Part shown: piece by piece, positions 24,976 through 32,635 of the stretch
Numbering within the stretch: the first letter of the stretch is position 1
How the letters are laid out: the number at the start of each line of letters is the position of its first letter
Origin: Fidelibacterota bacterium
GTDB taxonomy: Bacteria; Pseudomonadota; Alphaproteobacteria; Rhodospirillales; Rhodospirillaceae
Length of the DNA: 32,635 nt
Assembly (NCBI GenBank): GCA_947476275.1
Contig: CANJPQ010000041.1
Location: forward strand, 1 to 32,635
Direction of reading: 5' to 3'
Position numbers and translations under genes: made by a program
Notes under the pieces: generated by a model
Databases searched by the model: none
What the model saw: the letters and a program-made list of their open reading frames with translations, nothing else
What the model was told of the DNA's origin: nothing

Positions 24976-26859
24976 TTACCAACTGGTTAATACTTTCGCC
25001 ACGCTTGCGACCACCGACGCCCAATCCCCCCTTTGGGGCTGTCGGAACAGGCGGATGGAAGGATACCACCCCGTGGTCGCACCCTCCGCCAGCCAGCGGT
25101 AGTCCGGGGCGGCAGACAGCAGCAGCCAGACCGGCGTCCCCAGGGCCCCCGCTAGGTGGATGACCGCCGTATCGACCCCGATGATCAGGTCGAGCTGGCC
25201 GATCACCGCGGCGGTGTCGGCGAAGTCGTGCACCGTGTCTTCGCAGGCGAACACAACCCGCCCCGTGGGAAGGTTCGCGGTCTCCGCCGCACCCGGACCG
25301 ACTTGCAGACTCACGAAATCCGCATCGGTGGCGTCGCAGAGGGGGGCCAGCAGCGCCGCGAGCATGGAGCGCGCCGTGTCGATGCGATTGTCCGGCGAGC
25401 CGGCCCACACCAACCCGATCCGCCGCCGGCCGCGCGCCGGCAGCGTCAAAGCAGCACTTGGCTTCGGCGCCGCGAGATAGTGCGGGAAGGCGGGGATCGT
25501 GTCGGGCGTGGTGGCGAATATCCGTGGCAGGGACATGAACGGTATGTGGGCGACCACATCGGACACGTGCGCAGCGTCGGTCACGACGTCCCCGGGAATC
25601 AGCCCAGCGTGGATCGCGTGGGTGAAAAGCCCGGCGAGCGCCGGCGGCGCCTGAATGACAAGGCGCCCGCATCGTTCTGCGGCCAGCTTGGCATAGCGAA
25701 CGAATTGAATGCCGTCGCCCATGCCTTGCTCGGCATGCATGAGCAGGGTGCCTGGGATCGGCTTCCCGTCCCACAGCGGGGCCGCGAAGGTGCGGCGCCG
25801 CGAACTGAACGATGGCATCTCCCACCGCCACTCGTACTCCGTCCACCCCTCGGCCCAGCGTCCCGAGAGCAGCAGAAGCCAGGCAAGATCGTAGTGCGCT
25901 TCCGGATTGCCCGGCTTCAGGGCAAGGGCTGCGCGATAGCACGCTTCCGCTTCCGCCAGTTCGCCGCCGGCCACCAACGCCACGCCCAGGTTGGTCAGCG
26001 CATCCCAGCGTTGCGGTTGCGCTGTGACCACGCGGCGCAGGTACGGGATCGCCGCCTCCGGCTGATGGAGACGCACCAAATGTGCGCCGAGATTGTAGTT
26101 TCCGTCGATGAAGTCCGGGTCGAGCGTCAACGCGCGGCGCAGGTGGATTTCGGCCTGTGTCTCTTCGCCCATGAGGTCGAGCGTGTTGCCGAGGTTGCTG
26201 TGGATCACCGCGCTTTCGGGCGCATGGGCAAGGGCTGCGCGATAGGCGGCGGCGGCTTCATTGTTGCGCCCGCAGCTACGCAGAAGCACGCCGAGATTGT
26301 TCATGATGTCGGGATCGTTGGGTGCAAGCTGCGCGGCATGCAGCCATGCGGTGCGCGCCGCGTCGAGATCGCCTTGGGCTTGCGCGCAACGCCCCTGCCA
26401 GGCCCATAACTCCGCACGGTCTGGGAAGACGGCGGTGGTCTGCGCCATCACCGCATGGGCTTCCTCCCATCGGCCGAGCGCGCCGAGCGCGCGGGCCAGC
26501 AGCAGGCGCGGCTCAGGATGCATTGGTGAGGCGTTGGCCGCGGGCAGGAGCGCGGTGGCTGCGGCATCGGGCTTGTCGAGGGCCAGCGCGATCACGCCGA
26601 ACCCGCAGCGATAGGCCAGGTTGTCGGGTTCCGCCGCCACGCACCGTGCCATCAGCGGCATGGCCCGCGCCGGATAGCCAAGGTCGCTGGTCACCAATGC
26701 CAGCCCGTGGATGGCGGGCAGGAAGTTCGGATCGGCCGTGGCAAGGGCGCGATAAGCATCGCCGGCTTCTGCCAATCGTCCGGCGCGATGCAACTCGGAC
26801 GCTGCCGCAAGGGCGGCGCGAATGGACGGCGAGCTTGCTGAAGGGGTGGTTGGCGGCAT
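24976..26859 (-). CDS. TPR protein with GT9-like glycosyltransferase domain
   Basis: The 627-residue protein has about nine TPR-like repeats over residues 10-330 (for example AVIHSNLGNTLDLMGEETQA and DALTNLGVALVAGGELAEAE). A heptosyltransferase-like domain follows: MHAEQGMGDGIQFVRYAKLA, RIGLVWAGSPDNR, and LIIGVDTAVIHLAGALGTPVW near the C-terminus. The nucleotide-sugar site (D-T-x3-HLAGA) is intact. TPRs would bind a protein or scaffold, and the GT domain would transfer a sugar. The start codon is 14 bp from that of a divergent paralogue at 26874, and no Shine-Dalgarno is evident. Confidence 0.8.
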   Translation of the reverse strand: MPPTTPSASSPSIRAALAAASELHRAGRLAEAGDAYRALATADPNFLPAIHGLALVTSDLGYPARAMPLMARCVAAEPDNLAYRCGFGVIALALDKPDAAATALLPAANASPMHPEPRLLLARALGALGRWEEAHAVMAQTTAVFPDRAELWAWQGRCAQAQGDLDAARTAWLHAAQLAPNDPDIMNNLGVLLRSCGRNNEAAAAYRAALAHAPESAVIHSNLGNTLDLMGEETQAEIHLRRALTLDPDFIDGNYNLGAHLVRLHQPEAAIPYLRRVVTAQPQRWDALTNLGVALVAGGELAEAEACYRAALALKPGNPEAHYDLAWLLLLSGRWAEGWTEYEWRWEMPSFSSRRRTFAAPLWDGKPIPGTLLMHAEQGMGDGIQFVRYAKLAAERCGRLVIQAPPALAGLFTHAIHAGLIPGDVVTDAAHVSDVVAHIPFMSLPRIFATTPDTIPAFPHYLAAPKPSAALTLPARGRRRIGLVWAGSPDNRIDTARSMLAALLAPLCDATDADFVSLQVGPGAAETANLPTGRVVFACEDTVHDFADTAAVIGQLDLIIGVDTAVIHLAGALGTPVWLLLSAAPDYRWLAEGATTGWYPSIRLFRQPQRGDWASVVASVAKVLTSW

Positions 26860-26873
26860 AATGATCGCGCAGC

Positions 26874-28451
26874 ATGCCGAAGAACAGCCACGAAGGCGAG
26901 ATCATCGCGGGCCTCCTCACCGACGCGGAGGGGGCGATCGCGCAGGGCGCCTTGGCCAAGGCGTCGGCGGTCTATCGCGGCATCCTGACGCTCGACCCAG
27001 ATCATGTCGTCGCCCTGCGGCAGCTCGCGGCGCTGGCCATCGAATTCGGCGATCCGCGCGCGGCGGCAGAATTGTTCCGCCATGCGGTGGCGCAGGACCC
27101 CCGCGATCCGGACCTCTACCACGGCGTCGGTACGGCGTTGCGGCTGTTGGGCCAGGAAGCGGAGGCGCTGCTCGCCTATGAAGGCGCTTTGCGGGCCGAT
27201 CCGCGCCACGCGCCTGCACTTCACGACCGCGCGAAGCTGCTCGAGACCCGCGGCGATCTTAAAGGCGCGGCTGAGTTCTATAAGCGCCTCGCCGACGCCC
27301 ATAACAGCCACTTCGGGGCATTGTTCAATCGCGCCGTGGTGCTGTTCCACCAGGACAATCTTCTGGCGGCGGAGCGATGGTTCCACGCCGCGGCGCAAGT
27401 CGATCCGAAAGATCCGCGGCCGCTCATTAATCTGGCGATGATCTATCGCATCTGGGGCTACTTGCCGCAGGCGCTCGGGTGCCTCGAACACGCAGTGCAG
27501 CTCGCGCCCGACCTGCCCGAAACCCAGTGGAACCTCGCCAATGCGCGTCTGGTCACCGGCGATTTCGTGCAAGGCTTCGCCGGATATGAATGGCGGTTCC
27601 GGCGCGCGGAGTTCACGGACCGCGCGTTTTCGCCGCCGCGCTGGCAGGGTGAAGACCTTGCCGGTCGGACCCTGCTGATCACCGCCGAGCAGGGCCTGGG
27701 CGATGCGATCCATTTTGTGCGATTCGCAGCACCGCTCGCGGCGAGAGGCGCGAAGGTCATCGTCGAGGCGCCGGTCGGCCTCGATCGTCTCTTTGCGACG
27801 GTGCCCGGGGTCGCGGGCGTCACGCCGTGGGGTCACGTTCCCGAAGGCGTGGACTTCGTCCTGCCGATGCTGAGCGCGGCGCATATGCTGGGCACGACCT
27901 TGGAAACCCTCCCGGCGCGGACGCCTTATATGAGCGTGCCGGATGGCACCAAAGTGCCGCCGATCCGCGGCGAGGGCCTCAAGGTCGGCGTGGTCTGGCG
28001 CGGCAATCCCATGCACGACAACGATCGGCATCGCTCCGTGCCGCTCACGCTGCTCTCGCCGCTTGCGGACGTGCCCGGCATTTCCTGGTACGGGCTCCAG
28101 ACCGAAAACGGTCTGGATGAGCCCAAAGGCACACCGTTCGAATCGCGCATGACCATGCTCAGGCCCTATCTCACCGACTTCGCGATTACCGCGGCGGCAA
28201 TGGAGAAGCTGGATCTGATCATCTCTGTGGACACCGCAAGTGCGCATCTTGCCGGTGCGCTCAACAAACCGGTGTGGACGCTGCTGCCGCAAGGCAACGA
28301 CTGGCGCTGGCTCCATGGCCGCGACGATAGTCCGTGGTATCCCTCGATGCGGCTGTTCCGTCAGCGCCATCCCCGCAACTGGGGACCGACCGTGGCCGAG
28401 ATGACCGAGGCCTTGCGAACGCGCGCCGGCTCCGTCACCCTGCCGACGTGA
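26874..28451 (+). CDS. TPR protein with GT9-like glycosyltransferase domain (divergent paralogue)
   Basis: A 525-residue protein built like its divergent neighbour. TPR-like repeats cover residues about 10-220 (DPDLYHGVGTALRLLGQEAE, HFGALFNRAVVLFHQDNLLA). The heptosyltransferase-like domain has ITAEQGLGDAIHFVRFAAPL, KVGVVWRGNPMHDN and LIISVDTASAHLAGALNKPVW. Active-site segments look intact. ATG 26874 is the first in-frame start with TPR character after it; no clear Shine-Dalgarno is seen. The next gene starts in its stop codon (GTGA overlap), so the two are coupled. Similarity to the gene at 24976-26859 suggests duplication followed by inversion; acceptor and donor sugars are unknown. Confidence 0.8.
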   Translation: MPKNSHEGEIIAGLLTDAEGAIAQGALAKASAVYRGILTLDPDHVVALRQLAALAIEFGDPRAAAELFRHAVAQDPRDPDLYHGVGTALRLLGQEAEALLAYEGALRADPRHAPALHDRAKLLETRGDLKGAAEFYKRLADAHNSHFGALFNRAVVLFHQDNLLAAERWFHAAAQVDPKDPRPLINLAMIYRIWGYLPQALGCLEHAVQLAPDLPETQWNLANARLVTGDFVQGFAGYEWRFRRAEFTDRAFSPPRWQGEDLAGRTLLITAEQGLGDAIHFVRFAAPLAARGAKVIVEAPVGLDRLFATVPGVAGVTPWGHVPEGVDFVLPMLSAAHMLGTTLETLPARTPYMSVPDGTKVPPIRGEGLKVGVVWRGNPMHDNDRHRSVPLTLLSPLADVPGISWYGLQTENGLDEPKGTPFESRMTMLRPYLTDFAITAAAMEKLDLIISVDTASAHLAGALNKPVWTLLPQGNDWRWLHGRDDSPWYPSMRLFRQRHPRNWGPTVAEMTEALRTRAGSVTLPT

Positions 28452-29101
28452 GCGACGATATCGCCCTTCTGTTCGCCGACGAACTCGCCCGGCCCGCCGC
28501 CGCGGCGCGCCGCATCGTGTTCCTCTCGGCGATGTCCCTGCCGCAGATGCAGCAATACGCCACCGGAAACTGGCAGGTCTCCGCCGGCCCGGGCTTCGAG
28601 AGCGCAGCAGGCATCGATCTCGCCGCCGTGCCCGCGACGTCTGCGTCGGAGGATCAGGTTCACGACGCCGATGTCGTCTCCCTCGAAACGCCGACGTGGA
28701 CAAAATCCGCTGCGGCCCTAGCCCGCTGGCAGCCGCGGGTCGTCAAGGTCAACGGTGCTTTTCACGGCGACAATGCGTTGGTTGGCGAACAAGCGGCGCG
28801 TGCGCTCGCTGAATCCGGTTACGAAATCATTGGCTGCCATTGGCGTGCCGACAACTCGTATGCGCTAAGAAGCCTTTCCCGCATAGAGCGCCTCGCGGCC
28901 TTTGGCGCGCCGGACTGGAAACATCTCGACCTGATCGCCACCAAGGATGCTGACCTCATCCGCACGTTACTCACGGTCGCACGACTCTATGTCGGTGAGG
29001 AACGACGCATCGCAGATCTGCGCGTCAGTCACGCTGTGCGGGGCGATCACATTGCGCGGCTGGAAGACGCCCTGATGGCGCACCAGCGACCGCGCAGCTA
29101 A
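28448..29101 (+). CDS. Unknown protein coupled to TPR glycosyltransferase
   Basis: GTG at 28448 overlaps the TGA of the previous gene by four bases (GTGA), giving 217 residues. I do not recognise it firmly. The middle segment VVKVNGAFHGDNALVGEQ followed by ESGYEIIGCHWRADNSYALR is faintly like the C-terminal part of FkbM-type methyltransferases, but no SAM-binding glycine motif precedes it. If related, it is truncated or inactive. The last 50 residues are helical and charged (EERRIADLRVSH onward) and could form a short coiled coil. Coupling suggests it works with the TPR glycosyltransferase. Its 3' end overlaps the convergent gene by four bases. Confidence 0.65.
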   Translation: MSDDIALLFADELARPAAAARRIVFLSAMSLPQMQQYATGNWQVSAGPGFESAAGIDLAAVPATSASEDQVHDADVVSLETPTWTKSAAALARWQPRVVKVNGAFHGDNALVGEQAARALAESGYEIIGCHWRADNSYALRSLSRIERLAAFGAPDWKHLDLIATKDADLIRTLLTVARLYVGEERRIADLRVSHAVRGDHIARLEDALMAHQRPRS

Positions 29102-30849
29102 GCGCGCCGCTTAGCGAGGGCAGCCTTGAGCGCATCGCCGACCACGTCGCCGATGCCTTCGTCGATGGCCGCGCCGAATTGGCGCATCACGTCCGTCACC
29201 GCTTCGCGCATCTCGCGGCGCAATGAGTCGTCCTTGAGCAGGCGGGTCGACAGCGTGATGTAGTGCTCGGTGGTGCGCGTCACCATCACGTCGAGGCCCA
29301 GGTCGCGCATTAAGCCGGAACTTTGCCGGCACCGCGCCGTATGGCCCTCGCGCACGATCGGCGGGCAGCCGACACTCAGGGGATCGATCAGCGACACGGC
29401 GCCGGAATAGGGGAAGCTGTCGAGGTACAGGTCGGCGAGGGCCAGCACGCCCAGGATCGGTGCGCGGGTCGGCTGCGCCTCCAGCACGTGCAGGCGATCC
29501 ACGCTCACCTCGTGCGCCGCGAAGCGGTCCTGCACGAAACGCAGGAATCCGTCCTTGTGCGGATAGTGCGTCGTCCAATTGGGATTGAACGGATAGAGCA
29601 TCAGATGCGCCCCCGGCGCCCCCGCCAGGATGCGCGCCCACGCGTCGATCAGGTCCGGACCGATCTTGAAGAAGTTGGCGCCCGATACCGCCAGCACCGC
29701 GGCATCGGGGACGCCGATCTGTTCGCGGGTGAGCGTCGACGGCGTGACCTTCGCACCGCTCAGGACATAGTGGTTGGACGAGCCCGGGAACAGCAGCAGT
29801 TCCTCGGTGTAGTCGCTTTGGGCGTCTTCCGGCTCGTTCAGCACGCCGTTCAAGTACACGTCCACCGTGGCGAAGCCGGTGGTGATATTGCTCGCATGCA
29901 TCGCCGCCTGCAGCGGGGCCAATCGCTGCGCCATCAACAGGGTCCATGGGAACCGGCAGGTATTCGTCAGGTTCGCGCCGGCCATCAGGATGTCGAGTTC
30001 CTGCGCCACGATGATCTGCGCCGCGCGCGGGATATCCGCAACCGGCAGGGCGACGAAGTCGTCCGCGAGATCTTCGAAACCGGCGCTGACGGAGGCCTCC
30101 GCCTCGTCGGGCACGAACGCGGTGACCTGGAACGCGCGCCGGTCGAGACCCTTAAGGTGCCCGCGCAGGGCCGCGGTTTCGCTGAAGGCGCCGGGGCACA
30201 GCACCCCCAGCCGGATGATGCCGTGATCGCGCCTCTGCGGCACCACGTCGTTCGCGAGGCCGAAAGTGTCGAGATACAGGCGGATCAAGCCGGCGCGCTT
30301 GGTGGCAAGGTTCCTGAGCGGCACGTCTTCGGCGTAGATCGACATGGCGCTGTAGCCGTCCATGAAACCTGTAAGGATTTCCTCCCGGAAGTCCTGCTCG
30401 TCGATCACTGTCGCGGCCTTGTGGATTTCCTGAACCGTCGCTTCTACATGGGCGAGCGCGCGCCGCCGCGCGCCGTCGCGCGTGAAGAACATCGGCACCG
30501 CCAGCTGCGTCTTCACCACCGTAGCGATGAGCGGCGTGGGCACATCGACGATGTCGAAGGAGCGGTCGATGGTGTGCGGGAAGGTGAACAGGTTGAGGGC
30601 CAGATAGGCGCAGACCTTGCGGCCGACGTCGTGTTCCACGCTCAGGATGCGGTGACAGCGTTCCGCGACCGCCTGATCGTTCTTGGTCATGGCAAGATGG
30701 CGCACGCCGGAATTGATCATGGTCATGAGCGCGTCGCCGGATGGATTGCGGCACAGCTGCGCAATGCGCTCGACGCGGCCTTCCAGGCAGATCTCTGCCA
30801 GGTTCAGTCTGAGATCGCGTAAGCGGGCTTCGGAAGTCTCGTCCATCAT
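29098..30849 (-). CDS. Divergent GT41-like glycosyltransferase without TPR repeats
   Basis: The C-terminal half is GT41-like. SGANFFKIGPDLIDAWARIL keeps the Lys that corresponds to human OGT Lys842, and LADLYLDSFPYSGAVSLIDP matches the UDP-sugar loop region. The OGT-type HTT is absent (SGAVS in its place), and the His near the domain start is missing from LGVLCPGAFSETAALRGHL. The first 200 residues are helical but not TPR, as in HMW1C-type N-glycosyltransferases, which are also GT41; that subgroup is an alternative. ATG 30849 overlaps the waaA stop (ATGA), giving 583 residues and tight coupling to waaA. It may be an active divergent enzyme or a degenerate one. Confidence 0.7.
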   Translation of the reverse strand: MMDETSEARLRDLRLNLAEICLEGRVERIAQLCRNPSGDALMTMINSGVRHLAMTKNDQAVAERCHRILSVEHDVGRKVCAYLALNLFTFPHTIDRSFDIVDVPTPLIATVVKTQLAVPMFFTRDGARRRALAHVEATVQEIHKAATVIDEQDFREEILTGFMDGYSAMSIYAEDVPLRNLATKRAGLIRLYLDTFGLANDVVPQRRDHGIIRLGVLCPGAFSETAALRGHLKGLDRRAFQVTAFVPDEAEASVSAGFEDLADDFVALPVADIPRAAQIIVAQELDILMAGANLTNTCRFPWTLLMAQRLAPLQAAMHASNITTGFATVDVYLNGVLNEPEDAQSDYTEELLLFPGSSNHYVLSGAKVTPSTLTREQIGVPDAAVLAVSGANFFKIGPDLIDAWARILAGAPGAHLMLYPFNPNWTTHYPHKDGFLRFVQDRFAAHEVSVDRLHVLEAQPTRAPILGVLALADLYLDSFPYSGAVSLIDPLSVGCPPIVREGHTARCRQSSGLMRDLGLDVMVTRTTEHYITLSTRLLKDDSLRREMREAVTDVMRQFGAAIDEGIGDVVGDALKAALAKRRA

Positions 30850-32141
30850 CTGCAATCTAACGGATTTGCGAGCGCAGATTCCAGGATTGCAAAAGTCTCC
30901 GTCAGGGCCGCTGCGCCAGCCGCCATGAAGCGCGCGCCGTTTTCACCCTGCCGGCGCCGTGCCGCGGGATCGGCCAGCAGCGCGGAGAGCCGCGCGGCAA
31001 GCTGGGCGGCATCCGCCACGATGTTCACCGCGCCGGCCGCGCTGAGGTCTGCCGTGAGGTCGCGGAAGTTGCCCATATCCGGGCCGCAGATCACGGCGCA
31101 GCCAAGTTTCGCCGGCTCCCCCGGGTTCTGGCCGCCGCCGACGGCAAACGACTTGCCCATCACCACCAGATCGCAGGCGCGGTAAAGCACGCCGAGTTCG
31201 CCGAGGGTATCTGCGATGTAGACCTGTGTGGACGGCGTGATCGGCTGCTGCGCGCTCCGGCGTGCGACCGCAAGGCCGGCCGCCGCGAATGTCTTCGCCA
31301 TGGCGCCCGCCTTCTCCGGATGTCGTGGTGCCACCAGGCTTAAGAGGTCGGGGAACGTGGCGGCGAGCGCCTGATGCGCTTGCGCGACCACCGCATCCTC
31401 GCCGGGATGGATGCTCGCCGCTAGCCACGCCGGCCGCGCGCCGATGGCCGCCGTGAGCGCCGTGGTAGCTTGGACGTCGTGAGGCAGCGGATCGGCGGCG
31501 AGCTTCAGATTGCCCGCGGCAACCACATGATCGGCCCCGAGCAACGCGTAGCGCCGCGCGTCCTCCGCGCTTTGGGCGATCACGGTCGTAAACGCCGAGA
31601 GAACGGCGCGCACCGTGCGCGGCCACCGGGACCAACCGTCAAAAGCTCTGTCCGAGATTCGCGCGTTCACCAGGAAGGCGGGGATGCCGCGTGCGGCGAT
31701 CGCGCCCAGCATGTTCGGCCATAGCTCGGATTCACTCCACAGAACCAGGCTTGGCTGCCAGTGATCGAGAAAGCGCTGCGCCCACGCCGTATGGTCCAGC
31801 GGCACGAACTGATGGATCGCGCCGGCCGGCAGCCGCTCTGCCATCAGTGCGGCTGAGGTCAGCGTGCCTGTGGTCAGCACCACCGCCAGGCCGCGCGCGC
31901 GCAGGGCGCCGATCAAGCCGAGGATCGCCAGGGATTCCCCCACGCTGGCGGCATGGCACCACACCAGGCGGCCCGCCGGCCGCGGCGTCGCGGCAATGCC
32001 GAAGCGTTCCGTAAGGCGTTGCGCGTCTTCCTTGCCGCGGCGGACGCGACGCGCCAGCCACCCGTGCGCCGCCGTCGCGAGAACGCGGGTCGCCACACCG
32101 TAAAGACGCAAGGTGATGGGACGGGACGGGGGGCGCGTCAT
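30846..32141 (-). CDS. waaA: 3-deoxy-D-manno-octulosonic acid (Kdo) transferase
   Basis: WaaA (KdtA) adds Kdo from CMP-Kdo to lipid A precursor at the inner face of the cytoplasmic membrane. Signatures are VWCHAASVGESLAILG near residue 60 with the catalytic Glu, LVLWSESELWPNML near 132, LLSLVAPRHPEKAGAM near 265-280 and GKSFAVGGGQNPGEPAKLG. The family's N-terminal membrane-associated helix corresponds to LRLYGVATRVLATAAHGWLA. Length (431) is usual. It sits 46 bp after a small gene, and its stop overlaps the start of the GT41-like gene, which links that gene to LPS or envelope work. Confidence 0.93.
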   Translation of the reverse strand: MTRPPSRPITLRLYGVATRVLATAAHGWLARRVRRGKEDAQRLTERFGIAATPRPAGRLVWCHAASVGESLAILGLIGALRARGLAVVLTTGTLTSAALMAERLPAGAIHQFVPLDHTAWAQRFLDHWQPSLVLWSESELWPNMLGAIAARGIPAFLVNARISDRAFDGWSRWPRTVRAVLSAFTTVIAQSAEDARRYALLGADHVVAAGNLKLAADPLPHDVQATTALTAAIGARPAWLAASIHPGEDAVVAQAHQALAATFPDLLSLVAPRHPEKAGAMAKTFAAAGLAVARRSAQQPITPSTQVYIADTLGELGVLYRACDLVVMGKSFAVGGGQNPGEPAKLGCAVICGPDMGNFRDLTADLSAAGAVNIVADAAQLAARLSALLADPAARRRQGENGARFMAAGAAALTETFAILESALANPLDCR

Positions 32142-32187
32142 GGCAGCGAACGCGCGCGACGGAACGCGGCTTCGATGCCGCGGGCGG

Positions 32188-32472
32188 CTACTTCGAATTC
32201 AGCAGCAGGTCGACGAGTTCGATGGCCTTCGGCGCGTTGGCGGCGCCGCCGGACTGTTTGGTGATCCACGCCTTCGCGGCGGCGGCATCGACCGGCTTGT
32301 CTTTGAGCATCATGCACAGGATCGCCTGGGTCGCGAACAAATTGGCGGCCAGATCATCGATGGCGCCGAGCACGGTGTCCATCTGCGCGTTGTGGGTGCG
32401 CCCCATCTTCTCGAGATCGTCGCCGACCCGCGTCAGAAGGCCTTGGACCTGGCTCAACATAAAATCAGACAT
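32188..32472 (-). CDS. Small helical protein upstream of waaA
   Basis: A 94-residue ORF with AAGGACA seven bases before its ATG. It appears all-helical (MSDFMLSQVQGLLTRVGDDL; later LAANLFATQAILCMMLKDKP), is acidic to neutral, and has no signal peptide or membrane helix. No family is recognised. It precedes waaA by 46 bp on the same strand and is probably the first gene of that operon. Confidence 0.65.
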   Translation of the reverse strand: MSDFMLSQVQGLLTRVGDDLEKMGRTHNAQMDTVLGAIDDLAANLFATQAILCMMLKDKPVDAAAAKAWITKQSGGAANAPKAIELVDLLLNSK

Positions 32473-32606
32473 GACGTGTCCTTCCCCGCGAGAATCGGCT
32501 CAGCCGTGGCCAAACCGGGCCACACCAGTCTCGCCACAGGTACGGCCCATTGGTAAATAACATTTTAAGCGTTCTTTTTCTCTTCAGGCGTTAAAACTCT
32601 CTCGCA
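32473..32606. promoter_or_regulatory. AT-rich upstream region at right edge
   Basis: This 134-bp stretch lies upstream of the minus-strand operon. It holds an AT-rich core with the inverted arrangement TTTTAAGCG / GCGTTAAAA (about 32572-32596), and a TAAAAT on the minus strand that could be a -10. Promoters for the minus operon, and perhaps for a + gene at the edge, are expected here, but none is decisive. Confidence 0.35.
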
Positions 32607-32635
32607 ATGATCAAAACACTCGGAATCGGCTGGCA
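32607..32635 (+). CDS. Possible start of a gene running off the right edge
   Basis: ATG at 32607 opens a frame MIKTLGIGW that remains open to the window end. It follows AT-rich, promoter-like DNA and diverges from the minus operon. No clear Shine-Dalgarno is present, and only nine codons are visible, so this is tentative. Confidence 0.25.

Noticed and set aside
26691-28703. 670-codon minus-strand frame across both divergent TPR genes
   Set aside because: It covers parts of two real genes in opposite directions and has no recognisable domain; it is a GC-driven shadow.
29323-30822. 499-codon plus-strand frame opposite the GT41-like gene
   Set aside because: Arg/His/Gln-rich shadow with no motifs; the minus strand has GT41 segments and coupling with waaA.
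32500-32525. Second sigma54-like element before the 94-residue gene
   Set aside because: GG and GC doublets are at the right distance (TGGCCACGGCTGAGCC on the minus strand), but the rest departs from consensus and no enhancer or IHF site is evident.
1-32635. tRNA, rRNA, insertion sequences or prophage genes
   Set aside because: No cloverleaf, rRNA-like stretch, transposase motif or integrase was recognised when reading both strands.

Overview
The window is high-GC bacterial DNA with dense, often overlapping genes (ATGA, GTGA and TAATG junctions). It looks like an alphaproteobacterium, probably Rhodospirillales or a relative. Three things point there: a fliK-flgD-flgE hook operon behind a sigma54 promoter laid out as in Caulobacter flagellar genes, a fused CysN-CysC next to CysD, and waaA among many TPR glycosyltransferases. 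The species cannot be named from the sequence alone.

Layout. (1) 1-4359: two genes for proteins built almost entirely of an eight-residue repeat (x-x-L-[ST]-[ST]-T-[QE]-[VI]). The first enters from outside the window. The second is complete, has 109 octads without an indel, and is preceded by a 34-codon ORF whose Shine-Dalgarno lies inside a perfect hairpin and whose stop overlaps its start. (2) 4470-8366: a radical SAM enzyme, a class I methyltransferase, a divergent methyltransferase-like protein and a GT25 glycosyltransferase, all on +. (3) 8439-11272: cysD and cysNC, which make APS and PAPS. (4) 11304-14710 (-): a TPR-glycosyltransferase-methyltransferase fusion and a GT4-like glycosyltransferase, divergent from (5) 14961-18426 (+): a TPR O-GlcNAc-transferase-like GT41 protein and a MmgE/PrpD protein. 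(6) 18416-19102 (-): another methyltransferase. (7) 19192-23480 (-): the fliK-flgD-flgE operon, with sigma54, IHF and enhancer-like elements upstream and a strong terminator downstream. (8) 23682-24824 (-): an unknown 380-residue protein next to the hook operon. (9) 24976-29101: two divergent TPR glycosyltransferases whose start codons are 14 bp apart, then an unknown protein. (10) 29098-32472 (-): a small protein, waaA and a divergent GT41-like protein.

How the parts may work together (inference). The window is a glycan and modification island around the flagellar hook operon. At least seven glycosyltransferase genes and four methyltransferase domains could build and decorate LPS, flagellar or other surface glycans. 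CysDNC could supply PAPS for sulfation, although no sulfotransferase is visible here. The Thr/Ser-rich octad proteins are the most unusual content. They offer a dense field of hydroxyl side chains beside O-GlcNAc-transferase-like enzymes and a radical SAM/methyltransferase set, so a repeat-protein modification system is a testable possibility. Nothing in the sequence proves that the enzymes act on the repeat proteins.
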